A DNA stretch of 64,000 bases, from the NCBI RefSeq assembly GCF_014201415.1, contig NZ_JACHEH010000001.1:62001-126000 (forward strand). Direction: 5' to 3'. Both the position numbers and the translations under genes were made by a program. Below, piece after piece: positions 29,834 to 39,083 of this stretch. The DNA comes from Chelatococcus composti (GTDB lineage Bacteria; Pseudomonadota; Alphaproteobacteria; Rhizobiales; Beijerinckiaceae). The notes beneath the pieces are model-generated. The model saw only the letters and a list, made by a program, of their open reading frames with translations. It was not told the DNA's origin and did not search any database. Every line of letters starts with the position of its first letter. Position 1 is the first letter of the stretch.

Positions 29834-30631
29834 ATGTCCGAGAGTGCAGCCGTGCGCGGCCCCGTCATCATTCTGGTCGAGCCGCAGATGGGCGAGAACA
29901 TCGGCATGGCCGCCCGGGCGATGGCCAATTTCGGGCTGGCCGAGATGCGCCTCGTCAACCCGCGGGACGGCTGGCCGAACGAGAAGGCCGAGGCCGCCTC
30001 GGCCGGAGCGCTGCACGTGCTCGCAGGCGTCCGGGTGTTTGGCTCCGTCGAGGAGGCGGTGGCCGACCTCAACTTCGTCTTCGCCACCACGGCGCGCGAG
30101 CGGGGCCAGCAGAAGCGCGTCCTCGGCGCCGACGCGGCCATGGCCGAGACGGTGGCGCAGGCCGCTGGCGGCGCCGGCGTCGGCGTGCTCTTTGGCCGTG
30201 AGCGCACCGGGCTCGACAACGGTGCCGTCGCGTTGGCCGACGCCATCATCACCTTCCCGGTCAATCCCGCCCACGCCTCGCTCAACCTCGCCCAGGCGGT
30301 GCTGCTCGTCGGCTATGAATGGTTCAAGGCGAGTGGCGGCACGCTGCCATTTGCCGAAAACGAACGGTCGGTCCCCGCGACGCGGGAGGCCGTGCTCTCA
30401 TTCTTCAACTATCTGGAGGGCGAGCTTGACGCGGCGGGCTTCTTCACGCCGCCGGAGAAGCGCTCCATCATGGTCCGCAACCTGCGCAACATCTTCCACC
30501 GCCTCAGGATGACGGACCAGGACGTGCGCACCCTGCGCGGCGCTGTCGTGGCGCTGGTGCAGGGGCGGCGTGGCGGGCGCAACCCGCCGCGCAAGGCACG
30601 CGCGCCGGAGGCGGGCGAGACCGGCGCCTGA
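29834..30631 (+). CDS. trmJ: tRNA (cytidine/uridine-2'-O)-methyltransferase TrmJ
   Basis: A 265-residue SPOUT methyltransferase. The three family motifs are ENIGMAARAMANFG, LFGRERTGLDN and NPAHASLNLAQAV (the knot/AdoMet-binding region), followed by a C-terminal basic extension (RGGRNPPRKARAPE) as in TrmJ, which methylates position 32 of tRNAs. GAGGAGGAAACC precedes the start. Monocistronic; murI follows 108 bases later. Confidence 0.9.
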   Translation: MSESAAVRGPVIILVEPQMGENIGMAARAMANFGLAEMRLVNPRDGWPNEKAEAASAGALHVLAGVRVFGSVEEAVADLNFVFATTARERGQQKRVLGADAAMAETVAQAAGGAGVGVLFGRERTGLDNGAVALADAIITFPVNPAHASLNLAQAVLLVGYEWFKASGGTLPFAENERSVPATREAVLSFFNYLEGELDAAGFFTPPEKRSIMVRNLRNIFHRLRMTDQDVRTLRGAVVALVQGRRGGRNPPRKARAPEAGETGA

Positions 30632-30739
30632 GTGGGTACGATCGGCCCGTGTACCGCGGCTGACTGCGCAGGCCCTTCAACCCTTCATTAACCGGCCTCG
30701 CCGCTTCATTGCCGTTCGTATCAAGCGAGCCGCAGTGCC

Positions 30740-31609
30740 ATGCGTATCGACCTCCTTGCCGGAACGGTCTATCACCCCCTCGCAATGCCGCCGCACGTGC
30801 CGACCATCCTTGTTTTCGATTCCGGCCTCGGCGGCCTCACGGTCTATTCCGAGCTCGTCAAGGCGCGGCCCGATGCCCGCTTCGTCTATGCGGCGGACGA
30901 CGCGGCCTTTCCGTACGGGCGCCTCTCCGAGGCGGAGCTCGTGGCGCGTGTCCTGGCCGTGATGGAGATGCTCGTCGACACCTACGCACCGGAGATCGCG
31001 GTCATTGCCTGCAACACGGCCTCGACGCTGGTGTTGCCGCATCTGCGGGCGCGCTTCTCCATTCCCTTCGTCGGGACGGTGCCGGCCATCAAGCCGGGGG
31101 CGGCGCGGTCGGCCAGCCGCATGATCAGCGTGCTGGCGACGCCCGGCACGGTGGCGCGGGACTATACGCAGGATCTCGTGCGGACATACGCCAGGGACTG
31201 CGCGGTCGCCCTCGTCGGCTCGACGCGGCTCGCGGCCATGGCGGAGGCGGAGCTGGCCGGCTCGCCCGCGAGTGATGCCGACATCCTGGCGGAGATTGCA
31301 CCCTGCTTCTGCGAGGCGCCGGACGGGCGGCGGACGGATACGGTCGTTCTTGCCTGCACGCACTATCCGCTGCTGCTGCATCGCCTCGAACGGCTGGCGC
31401 CCTGGCCCGTCACCTTTGTCGATCCTGCGCCGGCCATCGCGCGGCGCATGGTCGATCTCATCGGCGCGCCGCTCATCGGCCACGAGGGGGAGGAGGAGGC
31501 GTGTGCCGTCTTCACCGGCACCGGCGCGAGCGACAGGCTCAAGGCGGCGCTCGCCGCGCGCGGCTTCTCGCGCATCGACACCGGTGCCCTTGCATTAGCC
31601 GTGGCCTGA
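30740..31609 (+). CDS. murI: Glutamate racemase
   Basis: A 289-residue Asp/Glu racemase. Both catalytic cysteines are present: C91 in ACNTAS and C206 in [18 protein letters not shown] begins the domain. It produces D-Glu for peptidoglycan. The first 15 residues are not homologous to the family, so the ATG at 30785 ([14 protein letters not shown]) is an alternative start. It precedes rpsD, with a promoter between them. Confidence 0.93.
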   Translation: MRIDLLAGTVYHPLAMPPHVPTILVFDSGLGGLTVYSELVKARPDARFVYAADDAAFPYGRLSEAELVARVLAVMEMLVDTYAPEIAVIACNTASTLVLPHLRARFSIPFVGTVPAIKPGAARSASRMISVLATPGTVARDYTQDLVRTYARDCAVALVGSTRLAAMAEAELAGSPASDADILAEIAPCFCEAPDGRRTDTVVLACTHYPLLLHRLERLAPWPVTFVDPAPAIARRMVDLIGAPLIGHEGEEEACAVFTGTGASDRLKAALAARGFSRIDTGALALAVA

Positions 31610-31623
31610 AGGCCGCCGGGCGA

Positions 31624-31652
31624 TTGACAAACCGCCGCCTCGTCGCGTATGC
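31624..31652 (+). promoter_or_regulatory. Probable rpsD promoter and long leader
   Basis: TTGACA (31624-31629) is followed after 17 bases by GTATGC (31647-31652), a plausible sigma-70 promoter right after murI. The transcript would have a leader of about 130 bases before rpsD; S4 autoregulation through such leaders is known in other bacteria, but no structure was verified here. Confidence 0.4.
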
Positions 31653-31788
31653 ACGCCCATCGTTCGCGGGCTCGCACGGCCCGCGTGCATATTTCGTGCG
31701 CACCCGTGGTCCGGCAATGTCCGGCCCTGTCGCCCGCGAGGGAGAGGAGGGCGCGTTCCTCACAGTCGTTCCGTATAGAGGATACGCG

Positions 31789-32406
31789 ATGTCGAAGAGA
31801 ATTTCGGCGAAGTACAAGATCGATCGCCGTATGGGCCAGAACATCTGGGGCCGCCCGAAGAGCCCCGTGAACCGCCGCGAGTATGGCCCCGGCCAGCACG
31901 GCCAGCGCCGCAAGGGCAAGCTGTCGGACTATGGCACGCAGCTGCGCGCCAAGCAGATGCTCAAGGGCTACTACGGCAACATTTCCGAGAAGCAGTTCCG
32001 CCGCTACTACCAGGAGGCCATCCGCCAGCGTGGTGACTCGGGCGAGAACCTCGTCGGTCTTCTTGAGCGCCGCCTCGACGCTGTCGTCTACCGCGCCAAG
32101 TTCGTGCCGACGGTCTTCGCTGCCCGCCAGTTCGTCAACCACGGCCACGTGCGCGTGAACGGCCGGCGCGTCAACATCCCGAGCTACCTCGTCAAGCCGG
32201 GTGACGTGATCGAGGTCAAGGAGTCCTCGAAGCAGCTTGCCATCGTGCTCGAGGCGGTTGCTCTCGCCGAGCGTGACGTGCCGGACTACATCGAGGTCGA
32301 CCACGCCAAGATGAAGGCCACCTTCCTGCGCGTGCCGTCCCTTTCGGACGTGCCGTACCCGGTGCAGATGGAGCCGAACCTGGTGGTCGAGTTCTACTCG
32401 CGCTGA
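31789..32406 (+). CDS. rpsD: 30S ribosomal protein S4
   Basis: A 205-residue S4 protein. It begins [21 protein letters not shown], has the [18 protein letters not shown] rRNA-binding region and the S4 RNA-binding domain ([31 protein letters not shown], shown in part), and ends VVEFYSR. The N-terminal zinc cysteines of some S4 are absent. S4 nucleates 30S assembly at the 5' domain of 16S rRNA. AGAGGATACGCG precedes the start. It is single, outside the alpha operon, as in many alphaproteobacteria. Confidence 0.97.
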   Translation: MSKRISAKYKIDRRMGQNIWGRPKSPVNRREYGPGQHGQRRKGKLSDYGTQLRAKQMLKGYYGNISEKQFRRYYQEAIRQRGDSGENLVGLLERRLDAVVYRAKFVPTVFAARQFVNHGHVRVNGRRVNIPSYLVKPGDVIEVKESSKQLAIVLEAVALAERDVPDYIEVDHAKMKATFLRVPSLSDVPYPVQMEPNLVVEFYSR

Positions 32407-32430
32407 TTGGTTCCAGGACCACTCGAAACG

Positions 32431-32458
32431 AAAAGGCCGCAGCGATGCGGCCTTTTTT
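32431..32458 (+). terminator. Rho-independent terminator of rpsD
   Basis: Stem AAAAGGCCGC / GCGGCCTTTT with loop AGCGAT, and a run of six T (32453-32458). A-rich on the left, so it also works leftward. Confidence 0.9.
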
Positions 32459-32526
32459 GTTGCCCGGAGCGGAGCGGTTCGTCAGCCGGCAGCGGCACGG
32501 CCGCGCGTTGAAGGCAGTGCCGGGTG

Positions 32527-33078
32527 TTACAGCCGCTTCAGCATCCCGGCGAAGCGCATCAGCCCCTCGGGCCAGGGGCCGTGGCCGCTGGCCGCATTGA
32601 GGTGGCCCGAATCGCCGGCGTCGACCAGGGCAGAGCCCCATGCGAGGGCGAGATCTGCCGCTTCGTCATAGGGGCAGTACTGGTCCGTGCGGCTCGCCAC
32701 GAGCACGGAAGGAAAGGGCAGCGGCTCGCGCGGAAAGGGCGTGAAGGCGGGATCCGCGTCGGGAATGGCGCGGACGGCGCGCTCGCTCGGTGTTGCCACG
32801 AGGAAGGCTGCGCGCACCTTGCCCTGCGGCAGCTTCGGCGCGGCATGTGCGATGAGTGGCACGCCCGCGCTGTGCGCGACGAGGATGACGGGGCGCCGCG
32901 AGGCGTCGACCTCGGCCACGAGGCGCGCCGTCCATGCCGCGAGGTCGATGCGGTACCAGTCGTCCTGCTCCACGCGGCGGGCGGTGGAAAGCTTCTGCTC
33001 CCAGCGGGTCTGCCAGTGGTCCGGCCCCGAGCCCGACCAGCCGGGCACGATGAGAATGTCGCAGTCGGACGTGCGCAT
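32527..33078 (-). CDS. RBBP9/YdeN-family alpha/beta serine hydrolase
   Basis: A 183-residue small hydrolase. Nucleophile Ser is in VAHSAGVPL, the Asp in SRTDQYCPY and the His in GHLNAASGHGPWP, forming the usual triad of this family. The substrate is not known for most members. It is monocistronic, between the rpsD terminator and purB, and co-directional with purB (75-base gap). No signal peptide, so cytoplasmic. Confidence 0.87.
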   Translation of the reverse strand: MRTSDCDILIVPGWSGSGPDHWQTRWEQKLSTARRVEQDDWYRIDLAAWTARLVAEVDASRRPVILVAHSAGVPLIAHAAPKLPQGKVRAAFLVATPSERAVRAIPDADPAFTPFPREPLPFPSVLVASRTDQYCPYDEAADLALAWGSALVDAGDSGHLNAASGHGPWPEGLMRFAGMLKRL

Positions 33079-33153
33079 GGCGGTCCCGTAAGATCAAGTG
33101 TCCGCCCACTGCGGGCGGCGCGGCCCTTCGGAGGGGCAGGCCGGCGCGGAGAG

Positions 33154-34461
33154 TCAGGCCTCTCCGAACACCCGGCGGAAGATGGTGTCGACGTGCTTGA
33201 GATGGTAGCCGAGGTCGAACTTTTCCTCGAGCTCGGCGTCGCTCAGGTGCTTCTTCACGTCCGGGTCAGCCTTCAGCAGGGAGAGGAAGTCTCCCTCACC
33301 GCGCCACACGGGCATGGCGTTGCGCTGGACCAGCCGGTACGCCTCCTCGCGGCTCACGCCCTTCTGGGTGAGGGCCAGCAGCACGCGCTGGGAATGCACG
33401 AGGCCGCCGAGCCGGTCGAGGTTCTTCTGCATGTTCTCGGGATACACGAGCAGCTTGTCGATGACGCCGGTAAGACGGGCGAGGGCGAAGTCCAGCGTCA
33501 CCGTGGCGTCGGGGCCGATCATGCGCTCGACGGAGGAGTGCGAGATGTCGCGTTCGTGCCAGAGCGCGACGTTCTCCATGGCGGGCATCACATAGGCGCG
33601 CACCATGCGGGCAAGGCCGGTGAGGTTTTCGGTCAGCACCGGGTTGCGCTTGTGGGGCATCGCGGAGGAACCCTTCTGCCCCTCGGAGAAGAACTCCTCC
33701 GCCTCGTAGACCTCGCTGCGCTGCAGGTGGCGGATCTCCGTCGCCAGCCGCTCGATGGAGGAGGCGACGACGCCGAGCGTGGCAAAATACATCGCGTGGC
33801 GGTCGCGCGGGATCACCTGGGTCGAGATCGGCTCGACAGCGAGGCCAAGCTTCTCGGCGACATAGGCTTCCACGCGCGGGTCGATGTTGGCGAAGGTGCC
33901 GACGGCGCCCGAGATGGCGCAGGTCGCCACCTCCTTGCGGGCGTTGACCAGGCGCTCGCGGCAGCGCTGGAACTCGGCATAGGCCTGGGCGAGCTTGAGG
34001 CCGAAGGTGACCGGCTCGGCATGGATGCCGTGCGAGCGGCCGATGGTCGGCGTCATCTTGTGCTCGAAGGCGCGGCGCTTGATGGCGGCAAGCAGCGCGT
34101 CGATATCGGCAAGGAGGATGTCGGTGGCGCGCACGAGCTGCACGTTGAAGCAGGTGTCGAGCACGTCCGACGAGGTCATGCCCTGGTGCACGAAGCGCGC
34201 CTCCGGCCCGACGATTTCGGCCAGGTGCGTCAGGAAGGCGATGACATCGTGCTTCACCTCGCGCTCGATCTCGTCGATGCGCGCCACGTCGAAGACGGCC
34301 TTGGAGCCCTTCTCCCAGACGACCGCGGCGGCCTCCCTCGGCACCACGCCGAGCTCGGCGAGGGCGCTCGTGGCATGGGCCTCGATCTCGAACCAGATGC
34401 GGAACTTCGTCTCCGGCGACCAGATGGCGGTCATCTCGGGGCGGCTGTAGCGCGGGATCAT
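33154..34461 (-). CDS. purB: Adenylosuccinate lyase
   Basis: A 435-residue fumarase/aspartase-superfamily enzyme. The signature is KGSSAMPHKRNP, with MTSSDVLDT and the His region (SHGIHAEP) upstream. It catalyses two purine steps, splitting SAICAR and adenylosuccinate. The start at 34461 (MIPRYSRPEM) matches family length; more upstream in-frame codons belong to overlapping sequence of rpe. It follows rpe by 28 bases, so the two are probably one transcript. Confidence 0.96.
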   Translation of the reverse strand: MIPRYSRPEMTAIWSPETKFRIWFEIEAHATSALAELGVVPREAAAVVWEKGSKAVFDVARIDEIEREVKHDVIAFLTHLAEIVGPEARFVHQGMTSSDVLDTCFNVQLVRATDILLADIDALLAAIKRRAFEHKMTPTIGRSHGIHAEPVTFGLKLAQAYAEFQRCRERLVNARKEVATCAISGAVGTFANIDPRVEAYVAEKLGLAVEPISTQVIPRDRHAMYFATLGVVASSIERLATEIRHLQRSEVYEAEEFFSEGQKGSSAMPHKRNPVLTENLTGLARMVRAYVMPAMENVALWHERDISHSSVERMIGPDATVTLDFALARLTGVIDKLLVYPENMQKNLDRLGGLVHSQRVLLALTQKGVSREEAYRLVQRNAMPVWRGEGDFLSLLKADPDVKKHLSDAELEEKFDLGYHLKHVDTIFRRVFGEA

Positions 34462-34489
34462 CCTCGCCTCCTGGCTGAACGGTTGAAGA

Positions 34490-35173
34490 TCAGACGAGCT
34501 CGCCGCGCGCGCGCTCGGCGGCGCTGCGGATGGCGGCGATGTTGCCTGCATAGGCGCTCTCGCCACCCTTGAAGACGGCCGAGCCGGCAACGAGGGCGTT
34601 GGCCCCGGCCTTGGCCAGCGCGCCGGCATTGTCGGCGGTGACGCCGCCGTCGACCTCGAGGTCGATGGGCCGGTCACCAATCATCGCCTTGATGCGCGCC
34701 ACCTTGTCGAGGGCTGACGGGATGAAGGCCTGCCCGCCGAAGCCGGGGTTGACGCTCATGACGAGCACGAGGTCGACGAGGTCGAGCACGTATTCGACGG
34801 CGCTCTCCGGCGTCGCGGGGTTGAGCGACACGCCGGCCTTCTTGCCGAGCGCGCGGATGGCCTGCAGTGAACGGTGCAGGTGCGGCCCTGCCTCGGCATG
34901 GACGGTGATGATGTCGGCGCCGGCGGCGGCGAACTCCGCCAGATAGGGGTCGGCCGGCGCGATCATCAGGTGCACGTCGAGAAGCTTTTTCGTGTGCGGT
35001 CGGATGGCCCGCACCACCTGGGGCCCGAAGGAGATATTGGGCACGAAATGCCCGTCCATGACGTCCACATGCACCCAGTCGGCTCCGCCGGCGTCAATGG
35101 CGCGCACCTCCTCGCCGAAACGGGCGAAATCGGCGGCGAGGATGGAGGGGGCGATGACGAGGGGGCGCTGCAT
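34490..35173 (-). CDS. rpe: Ribulose-phosphate 3-epimerase
   Basis: A 227-residue TIM-barrel epimerase. The metal-binding motifs are clear: [43 protein letters not shown] and DLEVDGG. It interconverts ribulose-5-P and xylulose-5-P in the pentose phosphate or Calvin cycle. Start [10 protein letters not shown] at 35173 fits the family; 35194 (MFKRTVP) is possible. First gene of an rpe-purB pair. Confidence 0.95.
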   Translation of the reverse strand: MQRPLVIAPSILAADFARFGEEVRAIDAGGADWVHVDVMDGHFVPNISFGPQVVRAIRPHTKKLLDVHLMIAPADPYLAEFAAAGADIITVHAEAGPHLHRSLQAIRALGKKAGVSLNPATPESAVEYVLDLVDLVLVMSVNPGFGGQAFIPSALDKVARIKAMIGDRPIDLEVDGGVTADNAGALAKAGANALVAGSAVFKGGESAYAGNIAAIRSAAERARGELV

Positions 35174-35408
35174 GGGGACCGTCCGCTTGAACATGCTGCA
35201 GGGGCGAAATGGCCCCGCGCGTGCCGCCTAGCACGGAGGGCGGGGCGGGGCAACGGGTCGAGGCATGAGTGAATTCCGCCCCGGCTGCGTGACTGTATGC
35301 ACATTGTGCAACCTGCCTCTGGTGGGCAGGAGGCCCGACGATCTGGGAAATTGCAGGGCGATGGCCGTCGAAAGCCGGCCGCCGATTGGCCGACCGGATG
35401 TTTCATGG

Positions 35409-36659
35409 ATGAGATTGCTATTTCTGCACAACAATTTCCCCGGGCAGTACGCGCGCATCATCAGGCATCTTTCCGGCAGGAAGGGCTTCGAGATCCTGGC
35501 CGTGTCGCGGGCCGGCAACCGCCAGCCCTCGCCCGTGCCGCGCATCGACTACGAGCCGCACCGGCGTGCCAGCGAGCAGGTGCACCCTGCGCTGCGCTAT
35601 ACGGAGGAGGCCGTCATCCGCGGGCAGGCGGTCTACAAGGCGCTCATGCCGGTGAGGGCGCGCGGCTGGCGGCCGGACCTGATGCTGGCCCACAGCGGCT
35701 TCGGCGACGGGCTCTTCTTGAAGGACCTGTGGCCCGAAGCGCGCTACATGCCCTATCTTGAATGGTATTATCGTGCCTACGGCTCCGACGCCTCCTTCCT
35801 CAACGGCGAGGTGAGGGATCCGAATGCCGAGCTGCGCATCCGGATGAAGAACACTGCCATCCTGCAGGATTTGGCGGCGATGGACTGGGGCCAGACGCCG
35901 ACACGCTATCAGAAGTCGCAGTTTCCCGGCATCTTCCGGAAGCGGATGACGGTGCTGCACGACGGCGTCGACACGGACTACTTTGCGCCCGATCCGGGCG
36001 AGACCCTGGCCGTGGGCGGCCGTGTCTTCCGGCGGGGCGATCCGCTCGTCACCTATATCGCCCGCGGCATGGAGCCCTACCGCGGCTTTCCGCAGTTCAT
36101 GGAGGCGGTATCCATCCTGCAGAAAATGCACACGAGCGTGCATGTGGTCGTCATCGGCGAGGATCGCATCGCCTACGGCCCGCGGGACAAGCCCTCCTAC
36201 AAGCAATGGGCGCTCGAGACCTTCTCGCTCGACGTTGAACGCCTCCACTTCCTCGGTCGCCAGCCGCTCGACGTGCTGCGGCAGGCGCTGCGCGTGTCGG
36301 CGGCGCACGTCTATCTCACTGTACCCTTCGTGCTCTCCTGGTCGATGATGGAGGCTATGGCGACGGGCGCAGTGGTCGTCGGTTCGGATACGGAGCCGGT
36401 GCGGGAGGTGATCGACGACGGGCGCACTGGCCTGCTCGTGCCCTTCTTCTCGCCCGACAGGCTGGCCCGCCGCCTGAAGGAGGTTCTCGATGCGCCGGAG
36501 CGCTGCGAGGACATTCGCCGCCGCGCCCGTGCGCTGATGCTGGAGCGGTATGACCAGCGCGAGCTGTGCGCCCGCTATCTGCGGCTCATCGAGGCGGTCG
36601 CCGCCGGCAGCCGGCCGCGGAAGGCCGGTATGCGGATGCCGGCGATGGCCGGCGTCTGA
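35409..36659 (+). CDS. Glycosyltransferase, family 4
   Basis: A 416-residue GT-B glycosyltransferase. The N-terminal MRLLFLHNNFPGQY and the donor-binding C-domain (GMEPYRGFPQFMEA, FLGRQPLD, then the E-x7-E-like stretch SWSMMEAMATGAVVVGSDTEP, shown in part) are typical GT4. There is no TM segment. Acceptor and polymer are unknown, and no polysaccharide operon surrounds it. Start 35409 fits family; in-frame sequence back to 35265 does not. It is convergent with the transporter gene five bases away. Confidence 0.9.
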   Translation: MRLLFLHNNFPGQYARIIRHLSGRKGFEILAVSRAGNRQPSPVPRIDYEPHRRASEQVHPALRYTEEAVIRGQAVYKALMPVRARGWRPDLMLAHSGFGDGLFLKDLWPEARYMPYLEWYYRAYGSDASFLNGEVRDPNAELRIRMKNTAILQDLAAMDWGQTPTRYQKSQFPGIFRKRMTVLHDGVDTDYFAPDPGETLAVGGRVFRRGDPLVTYIARGMEPYRGFPQFMEAVSILQKMHTSVHVVVIGEDRIAYGPRDKPSYKQWALETFSLDVERLHFLGRQPLDVLRQALRVSAAHVYLTVPFVLSWSMMEAMATGAVVVGSDTEPVREVIDDGRTGLLVPFFSPDRLARRLKEVLDAPERCEDIRRRARALMLERYDQRELCARYLRLIEAVAAGSRPRKAGMRMPAMAGV

Positions 36660-36664
36660 CCGCT

Positions 36665-37636
36665 TCAGCGCCGCGCCGGCAGGGGCTCGCGCAGCATGCG
36701 CCGGGCGAGCGGCTCCAGGATGAGCGGCATGAGGTAGATGGGGAACTGGGCCATGGCGAAATAGAGCCAGGTGCCGTCCGGCACGGCTCCCGCCATGGCG
36801 GCGACGAGCAGGCCCATGTTGCGGTGGCCGGTGGCATAGCCGAGGACGAACGCCTCGCGCGCGCCGAAGCGTGCGGCCAGCATGCCGAGACCGGCGGCGA
36901 GGCAGGCGAAGGATACCGCGAAGACGATGAGCACGTCGGTGAGGACGGCAAGCGGCTTTGCGAGCATCGCCTCGGCCACGCCGTCCATGGCCCCGACGGC
37001 GAAGATGAAGAAGAAGACGACGTTGAGCCCGTCGAGGGCCGCCCGCTCGCGCGCGATCCGTGCAAGGCCGATGAGCCGGCGCAGCACCAGCGCAAGCACC
37101 ACCGCCCCGCCGAGGAGCAGCGCGAGGCGCAGGGCGAGGACCGAGGTGTCGATCGGCACGGCAGCACCTGCGATCACCTCCGCCACCAGCGGCGCCGTCA
37201 GCGGCGTTGTCACCATGCTGGCGACGAGCACCGTGACGAGAAAGGAAGCGTCGAAGCCGAGCAGCGTGGCGACTGCTGGGGCCGAGAGGACGGGCGGGGC
37301 GGCGGCCATCAGCGCAAGGCCGAGGGCAAGCTCGGGGCCCACGAGATCGTGTCCGAGGGCAAAGACGATGCCGCCAAGGGCGAGTGCGAGCGAGGCGACG
37401 ATCCAGGCCCAGGCAAGAGCGATGCGGCCCGGCTGCCGCAGGAGGGCGCGGATGGTGCCGAAGTCGGCGCGCAGGAAGGTGAAGACGAGGAAGAAGAAGA
37501 CGCAGGTACCAATCAGCGGGCGGGCGAGGCTCGCGAACTGCGGCAGCGCCAGACCGATGAAGATGGAGGCGGCGAGGGCCTTGGTGCCCTGGCTGCCAAG
37601 AAGCCCCAGGGGCTTGAAGAGAATGGTCTGCAACAC
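36665..37636 (-). CDS. BASS-like (bile acid:Na+ symporter fold) membrane transporter, GTG start
   Basis: A 323-residue protein with about ten TM helices and no large soluble part. The pattern, with paired motifs such as LMAAAPPVLSAP and GYATGHRNMGLL, resembles the BASS/arsenite-permease fold. The GTG start at 37636 is preceded by GGGGAAGGG; the longer ATG frame from 37978 runs across the divergent dehydrogenase and is not coding. Substrate unknown; an organic anion is usual for the fold. Divergent from the FAD dehydrogenase, so it could carry the latter's substrate. Confidence 0.75.
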   Translation of the reverse strand: MLQTILFKPLGLLGSQGTKALAASIFIGLALPQFASLARPLIGTCVFFFLVFTFLRADFGTIRALLRQPGRIALAWAWIVASLALALGGIVFALGHDLVGPELALGLALMAAAPPVLSAPAVATLLGFDASFLVTVLVASMVTTPLTAPLVAEVIAGAAVPIDTSVLALRLALLLGGAVVLALVLRRLIGLARIARERAALDGLNVVFFFIFAVGAMDGVAEAMLAKPLAVLTDVLIVFAVSFACLAAGLGMLAARFGAREAFVLGYATGHRNMGLLVAAMAGAVPDGTWLYFAMAQFPIYLMPLILEPLARRMLREPLPARR

Positions 37637-37835
37637 GTTCCTGGCCCTTCCCCTTTGTTCCCCGACCGGTCTTGTATCGTGCCCTGCGGCCTTTTCTCCG
37701 TGACGAAAGATGCGTCTGCCCCTTGCGCCGGCGGCAGGCGTCGTGCTTTCGCCATGCGGGTGTCGGCGTTGTCCGCAATGGGTCGTCGCCCCAGAATGCG
37801 CCGCCGGGTTCAGCACCAGCAAGAAGGTCAAACGC

Positions 37836-39083
37836 ATGCAAACGGATGTCGTCGTGCTCGGAGCGGGTATCATCGGAGTGTCGACGGCGTTGCACCTGCA
37901 GGCGCGGGGCCGGTCCGTGGTGCTGCTCGACAGGCGTGGGGCTGGGGAGGAGACGAGCCACGGCAACGCCGGGCTCATCGAGCGCGCCAGCGTCGTGCCC
38001 TATGGTTTCCCGCGCGACCTCGGCTCGCTGATCCGCTACGGCCTCAACCGCTCGGCCGAGGCGCACTACCATCTCACCTTCCTGCCCAGGGTGGCTCCGT
38101 GGCTGGCGCAGTACTGGTGGCACTCGTCGCCGCGGCGCCATGCCGAGGCGGCCAAGGCGATGCTGCCGCTGATCGAGCGCTGCGTTGCCGAGCATGAGGC
38201 GCTGATGCGCGAGGCCGACATCCTGCCGATGATGCGGCGCATCGGCTGGATCAAGGGTTTCCGCAACAAGGCGGAGTTCCAGCAGGCGGAGGAGGAGGCG
38301 CGGGCGACTGCCGCGCTCTACGGCCTCAAGCTCGACGTGCTCGGCGCAGCCGAGCTGCGCGCCAGGGAGCCGCACCTTGCCGGCGACTTCGTTGGCGGCC
38401 TGCACTGGCTAGATCCAGCGAGCGTGCCCGACCCAGGCGGCGTCACGCGCGCCTATGCCGAGCTTTTCGAGAAGCGGGGCGGCCGCTTCCTGCGCGGTGA
38501 CGCCCGTTCGCTCGCCGCCTCCGGCAGTGGCTGGACCGTCGCGGCGGAGGAGGGGCCTGTCACGGCGCGCGAGGTCGTCCTGGCGCTCGGCCCGTGGTCG
38601 GGCGAGATCTACCGCCCGCTGGGCTATCGCATCCCGCTCGCGGTCAAGCGCGGCTACCACATGCACTATCGCCCGGCCGGTAATGCCGTGCTCAACCACC
38701 CGTTCTACGACGTCGCGGGTGGTTTTCTCATCGTGCCGATGACGCGCGGCATCCGCCTCACCACCGGGGCCGAGTTCGCCGACCGCGATGCGCCGCCGAC
38801 GCCGGTGCAGCTCTCGCGGGTGGAGCCCGAGGCACGGCGCATCTTTCCGCTCGGCGAGCGGGTGGACCCGGCGCCGTGGATCGGCGCCCGGCCTTGCCTG
38901 CCGGACATGCGCCCCGTCATCGGCCCGGCACCACGCCACCAGGGCCTGTGGTTCGCCTTCGGCCACAACCACCACGGCTTCACGCTGGGGCCCGTCACCG
39001 GCCGCCTGCTGGCGCAGATGATGACTGGGGAAGAACCGCTCACCGACCCCTCGCCCTATTCGGTCAGCCGCTTCGGCTGGTAG
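37836..39083 (+). CDS. FAD-dependent D-amino-acid dehydrogenase (DadA-like; possible cis-4-hydroxy-D-proline oxidase)
   Basis: A 415-residue FAD oxidoreductase (DAO family). The dinucleotide motif is VVVLGAGIIGVSTALHLQARG (shown in part), and the C-terminal FAD/substrate signature is GLWFAFGHNHHGFTLGPVTG. Family members deaminate D-amino acids with electrons passed to the respiratory chain. The closely related HypO/LhpB oxidises cis-4-hydroxy-D-proline, the step missing from the operon at 9.4-11.4 kb, so this is the natural candidate. Start 37836 has AAGAAGGTC upstream. Overlaps the convergent peptidase gene by 28 bases. Confidence 0.85.
   Translation: MQTDVVVLGAGIIGVSTALHLQARGRSVVLLDRRGAGEETSHGNAGLIERASVVPYGFPRDLGSLIRYGLNRSAEAHYHLTFLPRVAPWLAQYWWHSSPRRHAEAAKAMLPLIERCVAEHEALMREADILPMMRRIGWIKGFRNKAEFQQAEEEARATAALYGLKLDVLGAAELRAREPHLAGDFVGGLHWLDPASVPDPGGVTRAYAELFEKRGGRFLRGDARSLAASGSGWTVAAEEGPVTAREVVLALGPWSGEIYRPLGYRIPLAVKRGYHMHYRPAGNAVLNHPFYDVAGGFLIVPMTRGIRLTTGAEFADRDAPPTPVQLSRVEPEARRIFPLGERVDPAPWIGARPCLPDMRPVIGPAPRHQGLWFAFGHNHHGFTLGPVTGRLLAQMMTGEEPLTDPSPYSVSRFGW

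Noticed and set aside
35417-38405. Long minus-strand open frame across GT4, transporter and dehydrogenase
   Set aside because: Crosses two genes on the other strand and has no ribosome site; only the 36665-37636 segment is a real gene, in another frame.
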